From the NCBI GenBank assembly GCA_965217935.1, contig OZ244581.1, forward strand, positions 496,001 through 560,000: a stretch of 64,000 nucleotides of DNA, in the 5' to 3' direction. The notes under the pieces are model-generated. The model saw only the letters and a program-made list of their open reading frames with translations, ran no database searches and was not told where the DNA came from. Within the stretch, counting starts at the first letter, position 1. Each line of letters begins with the position of its first letter. This document shows, piece by piece, positions 19,445-27,866 of this stretch. Source of the stretch: JBBROS01 sp965217935. GTDB lineage: Bacteria > Pseudomonadota > Alphaproteobacteria > Acetobacterales > Acetobacteraceae. The translations under genes and the position numbers were made by a program.

Positions 19445-20581
19445 TCATCCAGCCAGTGCGCTTGCGACCCCGTCGCAGACACGGTCCGCGTCGGATTGGG
19501 ACAGGTCCGGGTGGATCGGCAACGCCAGGATGCGGGCGGCCAGGTCTTCACTGACCGGAAGCGAGGCCCCGTCGTGGTGTCCGGCATAGGCCGGCTGCGC
19601 GTGAAGCGGGCGCGGGTAATAGACGGCGCTCGGCACCCCGCGCTGCTTCAGCGCCGATTGCACGTGGCCGCGTTGCGCCTCGTCGGCCAGCAGCACGGCG
19701 TAGATGGCCCAGGCGCTCGTGCTATCCGGAACCCGGGCCGGGATTTCGAGCACATGGCCGAGTCGGCGGTCGTAAATGCCCGCGATGCGCTCGCGGCTGG
19801 CAAGCTCGGCGTCGAACGCGTCGAGCTTGCCGAGCAGGATGGCGGCTTGCAGCGTATCGAGCCGCCCGTTCATGCCGGTCCGCAGCACCTCGTAGCGGGC
19901 GGCGCCCTCGCCGTGGGTCCGCAGGCTGCGGAACAGCGCCGCACGGTCCGCGTCGTCGGTGAACAAGGCCCCGCCATCGCCGTACCCGCCGAGCGGCTTG
20001 CTGGGGAAGAAGCTGGTCGCCGTGGCCTTCGCTTGCGTACCCAGCTTGGCGCCGTGCAGAGAGGCGCCGAAGCTCTGGGCGAGGTCGTCGATCGTGAACA
20101 GCCCATGAGCGTCGGCGATGCGGGTCAAACTCGGCCAATCGGCAGGCTGGCCGAACAGGTCGACGCCGATCAGGGCGCGCGGGCGGAGCCTGCCGGCGGC
20201 TTTGACGGCTTCGATGCGGGTTTCGAGATGGGCCGGGTCGATCTGGAAAGTGCGCGGATCGACGTCGACGAACACGGGGGTCGCGCCTAGCAGGAGCGGG
20301 ACCTCTGCGGTGGCGGTGTAGGTGAAGGCGGGCAGGAACACGGCGTCCCCCGGGCCGATCCCCTCGGCCATCATGGCAATCTGCAGCGCATCGGTGCCGG
20401 AGCTGACGCCGACGCAATGTTTCGCCCCGCAATACGCGGCCAAGCGTTGCTCCAGCTCCTGCACCTCGGGGCCGAGAATGAACTGGCAATGCGCCATCAC
20501 TGCCTCGACCCTCGGTCGGATGCTGGCGGCTAGGCGGGCCTGCTGGGCCTTGAGGTCGAGAAAAGCGATCGGGGCGGGCAT
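19445..20581 (-). CDS. DegT/DnrJ/EryC1/StrS family aminotransferase
   Basis: This 378-residue PLP enzyme makes amino-sugars from nucleotide-linked keto-sugars. Visible features are SSGTDALQIAM (phosphate cup, residues 60-70), LPAFTYTATA, IDDLAQSFGA, and the PLP lysine in SFFPSKPLGGYGDGG (about residue 195). It lies 3 bp downstream of the CapD/WbpM-type gene. Together a dehydratase plus an aminotransferase would produce a UDP-amino-sugar such as a bacillosamine-like precursor; the exact sugar is inferred. Confidence 0.92.
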   Translation of the reverse strand: MPAPIAFLDLKAQQARLAASIRPRVEAVMAHCQFILGPEVQELEQRLAAYCGAKHCVGVSSGTDALQIAMMAEGIGPGDAVFLPAFTYTATAEVPLLLGATPVFVDVDPRTFQIDPAHLETRIEAVKAAGRLRPRALIGVDLFGQPADWPSLTRIADAHGLFTIDDLAQSFGASLHGAKLGTQAKATATSFFPSKPLGGYGDGGALFTDDADRAALFRSLRTHGEGAARYEVLRTGMNGRLDTLQAAILLGKLDAFDAELASRERIAGIYDRRLGHVLEIPARVPDSTSAWAIYAVLLADEAQRGHVQSALKQRGVPSAVYYPRPLHAQPAYAGHHDGASLPVSEDLAARILALPIHPDLSQSDADRVCDGVASALAG

Positions 20582-20584
20582 GGC

Positions 20585-22525
20585 TTACTCTCCGGGCACG
20601 GCGCGGGCGGCGCCGGGCGGGTTGCGTTCGAATTCGGGAACGAGGCGGGCGAGCTGCGCCAGCGCCGCCTCCGCCTGCCCGGCACGGCACAAGGCCGCCA
20701 CCTCGTCGATCACCCGCCCGACGATGGCCGGATCGGCGGTGCGGGGCGCTGCCATCAATAGGCCGGGATGGCCGGTGGGAACCGGCGCTTCAGCCCCGTG
20801 GAACAGCTCCTCGAACAGCTTCTCGCCGGGGCGCAGGCCGGTGTAGGCGATGCGGATCGTGCCTTGCGGCGCAGGGGCGTCGTCCTCGACAGCGCGCAGG
20901 CCGGCGAGGCGGATCATCTGCCGGGCAAGGTCGACGATGCGCACCGGCTCGCCCATGTCGAGCACGAAAATCCCCCCCTGCGACGCGGCCGGAAGCGCGA
21001 GGCCCGCCATCCCCACGACGCTCGCCTCCAGCACCAGCCCCACCGCCTCGCGCACGGTCATGAAATACCGCTGCATCTCCGGGTGGGTCACCGTGAGCGG
21101 CCCGCCGTGCTCCAACTGCCGGCGGAACAGCGGCACGACCGAGCCGGTGCTGCCGAGCACGTTGCCGAAGCGGACCGTGATGCAGCGCATCCCCCCCGTC
21201 CGTTGCCCGGCCACGTCCAGCCCCTGCACGTACATCTCCGCCAGCCGCTTGCTCGCGCCCATGACGCTGCTGGGGTTCACCGCCTTGTCCGTCGAGATGA
21301 ACACCATGGCGCTCGCCCCGGCCGCGCGGGCGGCATCGGCGACGGTCCGCGTGCCGCAGGCGTTGGTCAGCAGGTCCTCCGCCGGGTTCGCCTCCCCGAT
21401 CGGCACATGCTTCAGCGCCGCGGCATGGAACACGAGCTCGGGGCGGATGCCTTCGACGACGGAGCGGATGCGGGCGTCGTCGCGCACGTCGGCGATCCGC
21501 GCCTGGCGCGCGACGCCGGGATGGATCTCGGCCAGCTCCAGATCGATTTGCCAGAGCGCGTACTCGCCATTGTCGAGCAAGACCAGCAGCGACGGGCCGA
21601 GGGCTGCGACCTGCCGCGCCAGCTCCGAGCCTATGGTGCCGCCAGCGCCGGTGACCAGGACGCGGCGGCCGCGCACGAGCCGGGCCATTCCTTCGCGGTC
21701 GAGCGGCACTTGCGGCCGGTTCAGCAGGTCCTCGATGGCGACCGGGGCAAGCTCGATGCCGTGGGCCGGCGCGGTCAGCAGGGCCGTAGGCCGTGGCGCG
21801 CGGCGGACCGGGACGCCCTCGTTGTCCGCGTCCGCCAGCAAGGCGGCCAGCGGCGGCCCGGCGATATCCTCCGTCACCACCACGGCATGGGGCAAGCGCC
21901 GCTGAGCCCGCAACCGGGACAGCACCGGACCGGTCTCGCGCAGGCTGCCGAGGATTCGCCGCCCATGAATGCGCCGCCCGACCTGGCCGTCGTTGCGCGA
22001 CAGCAGCCCGACTACGCGGAAACGCCGGCGCCCATCGCGGTATTCCAGCGCGCGGAGGAACAGGTCGGCCCCCTCCCCTGCCCCGGCCAGCAGCACGTCC
22101 TGAGCGTCCGCGTCGGGCCGGGCACGCCCGGGCCGCAGCCGATACAGCACCCGCGGGGCGCCGAGGGCCACGATCAGCACCAGGGCATGAACGACCGGGA
22201 AGGTCACGGTCGGCAGCGCGAACCCGGTGGCAAGCAGCAGCAGCGCGAACAGCAACGCGGTCGCCACGCTGCTGCCGACCACGCCGAGCAGATCCTCGAT
22301 GCCGGCGAAGCGCCAGTATTGCTGCGGCATCCGGAACGGGACGCCGGCGACCAGGAGCGTAACAACGCCGCCGGCCACGAACCATAAGGGCCGCAGCAGC
22401 CCGGCGCTCGGCTCGGCGATGTAGCTGGCGAGCGGCGTGGCAACTGCGGCCAGCGCGCCGTCGAGCAGGATGTTCTGGAGGATGCGGCGGCTGAAAGCCT
22501 GTTTGCGGGGGCGTTGCAGGGGCAT
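20585..22525 (-). CDS. membrane-bound nucleotide-sugar 4,6-dehydratase, CapD/WbpM type
   Basis: This 646-residue protein has four N-terminal membrane helices (residues 10-130), a first Rossmann-like segment, and a C-terminal SDR domain with GAGGTIGSELARQV as the NAD(P)-binding loop and STDKAVNPSSVMGASKR as the catalytic region. The usual Tyr of YxxxK is Met here, as in WbpM/PglF enzymes, so this is not a defect. It should convert UDP-GlcNAc to the 4-keto-6-deoxy sugar for the adjacent aminotransferase. ATG at 22525 (MPLQRPRK) is preferred; the upstream in-frame ATG would read into the tandem repeat. Confidence 0.9.
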   Translation of the reverse strand: MPLQRPRKQAFSRRILQNILLDGALAAVATPLASYIAEPSAGLLRPLWFVAGGVVTLLVAGVPFRMPQQYWRFAGIEDLLGVVGSSVATALLFALLLLATGFALPTVTFPVVHALVLIVALGAPRVLYRLRPGRARPDADAQDVLLAGAGEGADLFLRALEYRDGRRRFRVVGLLSRNDGQVGRRIHGRRILGSLRETGPVLSRLRAQRRLPHAVVVTEDIAGPPLAALLADADNEGVPVRRAPRPTALLTAPAHGIELAPVAIEDLLNRPQVPLDREGMARLVRGRRVLVTGAGGTIGSELARQVAALGPSLLVLLDNGEYALWQIDLELAEIHPGVARQARIADVRDDARIRSVVEGIRPELVFHAAALKHVPIGEANPAEDLLTNACGTRTVADAARAAGASAMVFISTDKAVNPSSVMGASKRLAEMYVQGLDVAGQRTGGMRCITVRFGNVLGSTGSVVPLFRRQLEHGGPLTVTHPEMQRYFMTVREAVGLVLEASVVGMAGLALPAASQGGIFVLDMGEPVRIVDLARQMIRLAGLRAVEDDAPAPQGTIRIAYTGLRPGEKLFEELFHGAEAPVPTGHPGLLMAAPRTADPAIVGRVIDEVAALCRAGQAEAALAQLARLVPEFERNPPGAARAVPGE

Positions 22526-22539
22526 CGTTCGAATCGTAT

Positions 22540-22596
22540 AGCCTGCAATCGGCTTGACCGGAACGGTCAGGGCGCTCATTGCCAGGCCAGAGGCAC
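22540..22596 (+). repeat. short dispersed repeat, family 2, copy 2
   Basis: This is the first unit of a direct duplication with a 55-bp period. The unit opens CCTGCAATCGGCTTGACCGG and contains GACCGGAACGGTC and CTCATTGCCAGGCCAG. The opening corresponds to the copies at 3885 and 63222. Confidence 0.75.
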
Positions 22597-22646
22597 CCTG
22601 CGATCGGCTTGACCGGAACGGTCAGGGCGCTCATTGCCAGGCCAGA
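22597..22646 (+). repeat. short dispersed repeat, family 2, copy 3
   Basis: This second tandem unit is nearly identical to 22542-22591 (one A to G change at the start). The pair lies in the intergenic region between the divergent CapD-type and WecA-like genes and so overlaps their promoter space. Confidence 0.8.
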
Positions 22647-22686
22647 TAAGCCCTTTTAACCTCGTTTCACACGCTCCTGGACTGCC

Positions 22687-23739
22687 TTGACCCCTCAGGC
22701 CCTGTTGACGCACCTGCTGTTCTGCGCCGCGCTCGGCCTGTTCTCGGCAGCGGTGGTGCGGGTCATGATCGCCGTGGCCGTGATGGACCAGCCGAACGCG
22801 CGCAAGGCGCACACGCAAGCAGTGCCGAAAAGCGGTGGCGTCGGCGTCGTCGCGGCCTTCTTGGTTGGCATCCTGCTGCTCTACGCCTTCGCCGACTTCT
22901 CGCGTCTGGCGGATGCCTACTTCCGCGGAGTGATCGTCGCCTCGGCGGCGATTGCCCTGGTGGCGCTCGCCGACGACCTGCTGGATTGGCCGTTCGTGGT
23001 CAAGCTCGCAGCACAGCTCGGGGCGGCACTGCTTGCGGTCGGCAGCGGGCTAATGGTGGACGTGGTTAACCTCCCGCTTGCCGGGCCGGTCTCGCTTGGC
23101 TGGTTCGCGGCGCCGGTGACGCTCGCCTGGGTGCTGTTCGCGACCAACGCGATGAACTTCATTGACGGCCTGAACGGATTGGCGGCCGGGGTCTCGGCGC
23201 TGGCGGCGGCGGCGCTGGCCGGCATCGCGGCGGCGCACGGCGGCTGGTTCGTCTACTTCGCCGGGCTGCTGCTGATGTCCGGCCTGCTCGGCTTCCTGCC
23301 GTTCAACTTCCCGCGGGCGCGGATTTTCATGGGCGACGTCGGCAGCCAGTTCTGCGGCTTCGTACTGGCCGTCCTGGCGGTGGCGGCGGGGCGGTTCCAG
23401 GGGGTGGACCTCTCGGTGCTGCTGGCGCCCATGCTGCTGTTCGGCGTGCTCTACGACGTGGCCTTCACCTTGGCCCGGCGGCTGCTCGCGGGCGAGCGCG
23501 TCACCGAGGCGCATCGCGCGCACCTTTACCAAGTGGTCAACCGGGCCGGGCTGCCGGCCTCGGCGGTGACGCTGGCGCATTGGGGCTTCGTGCTTTGGGG
23601 CGGGCTTTGCTGCTGGCTGTTCCTGAACTCCGGAGGCCTCACGAAAGCGGCGATGCCGTTGCTGGTCGTGCCGCCCCAGCTTGCCTGGACCGGTTACGTC
23701 ATTTGGCGCGCGCGGCGGTTCGGGCTGGCGCGGTGGTGA
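22687..23739 (+). CDS. WecA/MraY-like sugar-phosphate transferase
   Basis: This 350-residue polytopic protein of the PNPT family has about ten membrane helices. Diagnostic motifs are NARKAHTQAVPKSGG near residue 38, ADDLLDW (catalytic Asp pair), NAMNFIDGLNGLA and FMGDVGSQF, plus the late His motif EAHRAHLYQ. It would transfer a sugar-1-phosphate to undecaprenyl phosphate, starting O-antigen or capsule synthesis. The start is a TTG at 22687; no ATG lies before the first helix. It is divergent from the dehydratase and aminotransferase genes it presumably works with. Confidence 0.88.
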   Translation: MTPQALLTHLLFCAALGLFSAAVVRVMIAVAVMDQPNARKAHTQAVPKSGGVGVVAAFLVGILLLYAFADFSRLADAYFRGVIVASAAIALVALADDLLDWPFVVKLAAQLGAALLAVGSGLMVDVVNLPLAGPVSLGWFAAPVTLAWVLFATNAMNFIDGLNGLAAGVSALAAAALAGIAAAHGGWFVYFAGLLLMSGLLGFLPFNFPRARIFMGDVGSQFCGFVLAVLAVAAGRFQGVDLSVLLAPMLLFGVLYDVAFTLARRLLAGERVTEAHRAHLYQVVNRAGLPASAVTLAHWGFVLWGGLCCWLFLNSGGLTKAAMPLLVVPPQLAWTGYVIWRARRFGLARW

Positions 23740-23740
23740 G

Positions 23741-24109
23741 CTAAACCGTCCGCGCCCGCAGAGCGGCGAAGGCGAGCGCCAGCCAGCCGATGATCAGCAT
23801 CGTGCCGCCGACGGGCGCGGCCATGCCCAGTGCCGGGCCGCCGAACTGCGGGATCCAGACCGCGCCGCAGAACAACGCCAACCCGGCCACGAACAGCGCG
23901 CCGGCCAGATGCACCGGCCAGCCGCCATAGGCGCCCAGCAATCCGCAGGCGACAAGCGCCAAGGCGTGCCAGCCCTGCATCTGCACCGCGCTATTGACGG
24001 CGCGCAGCCGCCCCGGCTCAATCGCCGCATGGGCGGCAAAGGCGGCGCCCGCAACGGCGAGCGCACCGACGACGGCGCCGAGCGCCAGCCAACCCCGGTA
24101 AACCTGCAT
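23741..24109 (-). CDS. DUF423 membrane protein
   Basis: This 122-residue protein has four predicted helices and the DUF423 pattern (GAFAAHA-like segment written VAGAAFAAHAAIEPGRL, then QMQGWHALALV and GTMLIIGWLALAF). Function of the family is unknown. ATG at 24109 is supported by TTGGAGA upstream. It ends 1 bp past the stop of the convergent WecA-like gene. Confidence 0.88.
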   Translation of the reverse strand: MQVYRGWLALGAVVGALAVAGAAFAAHAAIEPGRLRAVNSAVQMQGWHALALVACGLLGAYGGWPVHLAGALFVAGLALFCGAVWIPQFGGPALGMAAPVGGTMLIIGWLALAFAALRARTV

Positions 24110-24147
24110 GTATCGTCTCCAATAAGGGCGCGCCGCCGGCGATACGT

Positions 24148-24202
24148 GCGGCAGCACGCCGACAAGGCTGCCCGGTAGAACAAAGATTTAAGGCTCGTTC
24201 GC
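24148..24202 (+). repeat. dispersed repeat, family 3, copy 2
   Basis: GTGCGGCAGCACGCCGAC, then GCCCGGTAGAACAAAG, TTTAAGGCTCGTTCG. It is related to the copies at 8706 and 56811. An 8-bp inverted repeat GCGGTTTC/GAAACCGC (24230-24254) follows just before the iminopeptidase gene. Confidence 0.5.
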
Positions 24203-24299
24203 GCGATCCCGCGCGAGATGGACCCTAAAGCGGTTTCAGCCCTTGCGAAACCGCCTGAGGACAGTTCCGCCGCGCGATGAGCATGTGTATTGTGAGTGG

Positions 24300-25250
24300 A
24301 TGCCGCGCGGCGACCTATTCCCAGAGATCGGACCGTTCGAGACAGGTTACATGCCGGTCTCCGGCGGGCATGTCATGTATTGGGAGCAGGTCGGCAATCC
24401 CCGCGGCGCGCCCGTCCTGTTCCTGCACGGCGGCCCGGGCGCCGGCGCCGGCGCGGTGCACCGGCGCTTCTTCGATCCGCACTTCTGGCGCGTCGCCATC
24501 TTCGACCAGCGCGGCGCCGGCCGCTCCCGCCCGCTCGGCAGCTTAGCGCAGAACACGACGGCCGACCTCGTCGGCGACATCGAGACGCTGCGCCGGCATC
24601 TCGGCATCGAGCGCTGGCTGCTGTTCGGCGGCTCCTGGGGCAGCACCCTGGCCCTGGCCTACGCGCAGGCCCATCCGGACCGGGTCCGCGGCCTCGTGCT
24701 GCGCGGCGTGTTCCTGGGCCGGCGCTCCGAGGTGGATTGGTTCCTGCACGGCCTCGGCCAAGTGTTTCCCGATGCCCATGCCGCGTTCGTCGGCCATCTG
24801 TCGCCCGGGGAGCGGGGCGACATCCTGGGCGCCTACCTGCGCCGCCTCACGCATTCGGACCCGGCCGTCCACATGGCGGCGGCAAGGGCCTGGTCGGTCT
24901 ATGAAGGGTCCTGCAGCACGTTGCTGCCCAGCCCGGACACGGTGACGTCCTTCGCCCAGGACCGGACCGCCTTGGGCCTGGCCCGGATTGAGGCCTATTA
25001 CTTCGCGCACGACCTGTTCTTGCCGGAGGAGGGGCTGCTGGGCGGGATGCACCGGATCGGGCGCCTCCCGGCGGAGATCGTGCAAGGCCGCTATGACATG
25101 GTCTGTCCGGCACGCACCGCCTTCGAACTGGCGGCGGCATGGCCCTCGGCGCGCCTGACCGTCATCCCGGACGCCGGGCATTCGGCTTTGGAGCCGGGCG
25201 TGCGCCGGGCGCTGGTTTCAGCGGTGGAGCGGTTTCGCCACGTGCGGTGA
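24300..25250 (+). CDS. pip: proline iminopeptidase
   Basis: This 316-residue alpha/beta hydrolase of peptidase family S33 releases N-terminal proline from peptides. The oxyanion motif HGGPG is at residues 43-47, the nucleophile Ser112 lies in GGSWGS, Asp is near 266 (GRYDMVCP) and His near 294 (DAGHSALE). The ATG at 24300 (MPRGDLFPEI) matches the family start; TTG codons upstream would add an unusual extension. Its 3' end overlaps the convergent antitoxin gene by 33 bp. Confidence 0.93.
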   Translation: MPRGDLFPEIGPFETGYMPVSGGHVMYWEQVGNPRGAPVLFLHGGPGAGAGAVHRRFFDPHFWRVAIFDQRGAGRSRPLGSLAQNTTADLVGDIETLRRHLGIERWLLFGGSWGSTLALAYAQAHPDRVRGLVLRGVFLGRRSEVDWFLHGLGQVFPDAHAAFVGHLSPGERGDILGAYLRRLTHSDPAVHMAAARAWSVYEGSCSTLLPSPDTVTSFAQDRTALGLARIEAYYFAHDLFLPEEGLLGGMHRIGRLPAEIVQGRYDMVCPARTAFELAAAWPSARLTVIPDAGHSALEPGVRRALVSAVERFRHVR

Positions 25251-25586
25251 CGCGCGATTGCCCTTCGGCGCCGCTTCGACCTCAACTCTGGCCCGCACGC
25301 CGCAATGATCCTGAAGCGCACGAAACACGGCCCCGATCTTCTGCGCCGACGGATTCCCGTTCGGCCCAACCATCCGCATCAGGCTCTTGACCGGCGTATG
25401 GGTCGCAGCGCTCAGGTCGGCAAAGCCGATCGTCGCGTTGATGCAGTCGCGTAGAAGCGAGCGGGCCTCAGCCAGGTCGCCGCCAAGAAAGGCTTGAACT
25501 GACTTCTGGATCAACGCGAAGCGGAATTCGGCATCGCGCTGGGCACGCTTGACCACGGTGTCGCGGAAACTTCGGGTGAGTGCCAT
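25218..25586 (-). CDS. HTH antitoxin of a RelE/HigB-like addiction module
   Basis: This 122-residue putative addiction-module antidote begins MALTRSFRDTVVKRA and contains ARSLLRDCINATIGFADLSAATHTPVKSLMRM, a Cro/C1-type helix-turn-helix, then GNPSAQKIGAVFRAL. About 16 extra C-terminal residues are read from sequence overlapping the 3' end of pip. The partner toxin gene lies directly upstream on the same strand but is interrupted, leaving an apparently orphaned antitoxin. It normally binds its own promoter with the toxin. Confidence 0.85.
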   Translation of the reverse strand: MALTRSFRDTVVKRAQRDAEFRFALIQKSVQAFLGGDLAEARSLLRDCINATIGFADLSAATHTPVKSLMRMVGPNGNPSAQKIGAVFRALQDHCGVRARVEVEAAPKGNRASPHVAKPLHR

Positions 25587-25602
25587 GACTTGACGGTCTT
25601 TT

Positions 25603-25923
25603 CTATTTTCTAGCTTTGTAATCCGCCCATGCGGTGTGGGCATTCTCGATGCCAGACTGTTGAGTCTTTTTGTCCCCGCCGCCTAACAGAATGACCAACA
25701 CATCACCATCCAGTCTAAACTGGACCCGGTAACCTGGGCCGTAGTCGATCCGAGCCTCCATTACGCCCTGCCCAACTCCCTTGACGTCGGGACGCAATCC
25801 CGTTCCCAGCTTTGCGATGACGCGTGTCACTCTTGCGGCCGCTCGCGCTTCAAGCCGGAAGAACTAGCGCTCGAATGGACAGGTATTGTCCTGCGCCTCG
25901 TATTGTATTGCCTCCGGCACCAT
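25603..25923 (-). pseudogene. RelE/HigB-like addiction-module toxin with an in-frame amber codon
   Basis: Reading from ATG at 25921-25923 gives MVPEAIQYEAQDNTCPFER, then TAG at 25864-25866 (codon 20), then FFRLEARAAARV and on through RIDYGPGYRVQF, LLGGGDKKTQ to the normal end at 25603. The reading frame is otherwise continuous on both sides of the stop. In the family a Trp commonly occupies this place (ER-W-F), so TGG to TAG would explain it. A GTG at 25830 could restart translation but would lack about 31 residues. The toxin is probably inactive. Confidence 0.8.
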
Positions 25924-26035
25924 TCAACGGTAACCATTTTACAAACATTGCCGTTTGAGCTTCTGTGATCCCGAACCATGACTGTCCTCGCCGCCGCGGA
26001 CCGTGCAAGCTGGCGGCAGCATCGGAGGACATGCG

Positions 26036-26941
26036 GTGAAGGTCGGATTGATCGGACTGGGCTCGATGGGCATGGGAGCCGCCCTCAACCTCGTTGCCAA
26101 AGGCCACGCGGTCACGGGCTGCGACTTTCGGCCCGAGGCCCGCGCGGAGCTCGAAGCAGCGGGCGGCGCATCCGTTGCCGCGGCCGAGGCCTTGCCGGAC
26201 GGCTTGGAGGCGCTGATCGTCTTCGTCGTCAATGCCGCGCAGGCAGAGGGCGTGCTTTTCGGCCCCGAAGGCGCCTTGCAGCGCGTCGAGGCCCAGGGCG
26301 TCGTCATCTGCTGCACCACCATCGCCCCGGCCCTCGCGCGCGCCACGGCCGAGAGGGTCGAGGCGGAAGGCCGGCTCTACCTCGACGCCCCGGTCTCCGG
26401 CGGGTCAATCGGCGCGCGGGGCGGCAACATGACCGTCATGGCCAGCGGCACCCCGGCGGCATTCGAACGGGCCGGGCCCGTGCTGGAGGCGATCGCCGGC
26501 AAAACCTGGCGCCTGGGGCACGAGGCCGGCGCCGGCAGCACGGTCAAGATGGTCAACCAGCTCCTGGCCGGCGTGCACATCGCCGTCGCCGGCGAGGCGA
26601 TGGCGCTGGCTATCCGCGCCGGGGCGGACCCGCAGACCGTCTACGACGTCATCACCACCTCGGCAGGCAACTCCTGGATGTTCCAGAACCGCGTGCCGCA
26701 CGTGCTGGCCGGCGACGATACGCCGCATTCGGCGGTGAACATCTTCGTCAAGGACCTCGGCATCGTGCTGGACCAGGCGCGCAGCCTGCAGTTCCCCTTG
26801 CCTCTGGCGTCCGCCGCGCATCAGCTCTTTCTGGCCGCCGCCGCTGCCGGGCATGGCGCGAAGGACGACGCGTTCGTCATCCGGGTCTGGGAAGCGCTGT
26901 CCGGGATCCAACTGCCGCAGGGAGGGCATGAGCATGGATGA
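26036..26941 (+). CDS. NAD(P)-dependent oxidoreductase, L-threonate dehydrogenase-like
   Basis: This 301-residue member of the 3-hydroxyisobutyrate dehydrogenase family has GLGSMG (residues 7-12) for NAD binding, DAPVSGGSIGARGG for substrate binding and the catalytic Lys171 in STVKMVNQLLAGVH. The segments TTSAGNSWMFQNRVPH and FVKDLGIVLDQARS resemble LtnD, which oxidises L-threonate, but substrate assignment is by resemblance. GTG at 26036 is chosen because GGAGG lies 7 bases upstream. It overlaps the next gene by 8 bp. Confidence 0.85.
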   Translation: MKVGLIGLGSMGMGAALNLVAKGHAVTGCDFRPEARAELEAAGGASVAAAEALPDGLEALIVFVVNAAQAEGVLFGPEGALQRVEAQGVVICCTTIAPALARATAERVEAEGRLYLDAPVSGGSIGARGGNMTVMASGTPAAFERAGPVLEAIAGKTWRLGHEAGAGSTVKMVNQLLAGVHIAVAGEAMALAIRAGADPQTVYDVITTSAGNSWMFQNRVPHVLAGDDTPHSAVNIFVKDLGIVLDQARSLQFPLPLASAAHQLFLAAAAAGHGAKDDAFVIRVWEALSGIQLPQGGHEHG

Positions 26942-27734
26942 TTGGGGGACGCTGTCGCAGGCGGAGCGGGACGCGCGCTACAACAACTCCGCCGCCGTTC
27001 CTGACAGCCAGGCGTTCATGGCGGAGTTGGCGGCGGCCTCGGGCAAGCGCCGGGCAGAGCAGCCAGCGGGGCTCGACCGGCCGTACGGGCCAGGCGAACG
27101 CAACAAGGTTGACCTGTTCATCACCGATCCCGCCGCCCCCTGCCTCGTCTTCATTCACGGCGGATACTGGCAGCGCAACGGCCGCGAAGGCGCCGCCGCG
27201 CTTGGCGACGGGGTGCGGGCGCATGGCTGGTCGGCGGCGCTCCCCGGCTACACCCTGGCGCCTGAGGCCTCGCTGACGACAATGGTCGCCGAGATCCACG
27301 CCGCCCTCGGCCTGATACGGACGCTGGTCTCAGGCCCGGTCATCGTCTCCGGCTGGTCGGCGGGCGGGCACCTGACAGCGATGGCGCTCGGCCACGCCGC
27401 CGTTCACGCCGCCCTCGCCATCTCAGGCCTGTTCGAGCTTGGGCCGATCCGCGACACCTACCTCAACGAGAAAGCGCGGATTACCGACGAGGAGGCCGTA
27501 AATTTGTCCCCCTTGCGCCTGCCGGTCGTGGCGAAGCCGATGGCGATCGCCTACGGCTCGGCCGAGTTGCCGCCGCTGGTGGCCGACAGCCGGGCCTTGC
27601 ACGCCCGGCGCGCGTCCGCCCACGCGCCCGGCGCTCTCATCCCCGGCCCCGGCCTGGATCATTTCTCGATCGTCAGCAGCCTTCGTGAGACGAATGGTCT
27701 GCTCACTCGAACGTTGCTTGATTTAGCACTCTAA
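26934..27734 (+). CDS. alpha/beta hydrolase, arylformamidase-like
   Basis: This 266-residue esterase has the HGGYWQ oxyanion motif (residues 75-80), nucleophile Ser142 in GWSAGG, and a C-terminal GLDHFSIV with the catalytic His. HGGYWQ is typical of the kynurenine formamidase-like group, though no other tryptophan-catabolic gene is nearby. ATG at 26934 is favoured over 26928 because GGAGG is then 8 bases away. It overlaps the oxidoreductase stop, so the two probably form one catabolic operon. Confidence 0.82.
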   Translation: MDDWGTLSQAERDARYNNSAAVPDSQAFMAELAAASGKRRAEQPAGLDRPYGPGERNKVDLFITDPAAPCLVFIHGGYWQRNGREGAAALGDGVRAHGWSAALPGYTLAPEASLTTMVAEIHAALGLIRTLVSGPVIVSGWSAGGHLTAMALGHAAVHAALAISGLFELGPIRDTYLNEKARITDEEAVNLSPLRLPVVAKPMAIAYGSAELPPLVADSRALHARRASAHAPGALIPGPGLDHFSIVSSLRETNGLLTRTLLDLAL

Positions 27735-27753
27735 ATCCCACAGGACGCATTTT

Positions 27754-27798
27754 GTCTCTCACGACAGCGTGATGTCTCAATAGCGTTCTATTCGTCTC
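27754..27798 (+). promoter_or_regulatory. three GTCTC direct repeats at exact 20-bp spacing
   Basis: GTCTC begins at 27754, 27774 and 27794, the last two followed by AA. A 20-bp period places the sites on the same DNA face. They lie in an AT-rich stretch 70-110 bp before the beta-helix gene and look like an activator or repressor binding array. Confidence 0.45.
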
Positions 27799-27866
27799 AA
27801 ATTAACATCTGATCTCCATTCTGATCCAGACGCCGGGATGCGCCCGGCCCTTCAGGATCGGACATC

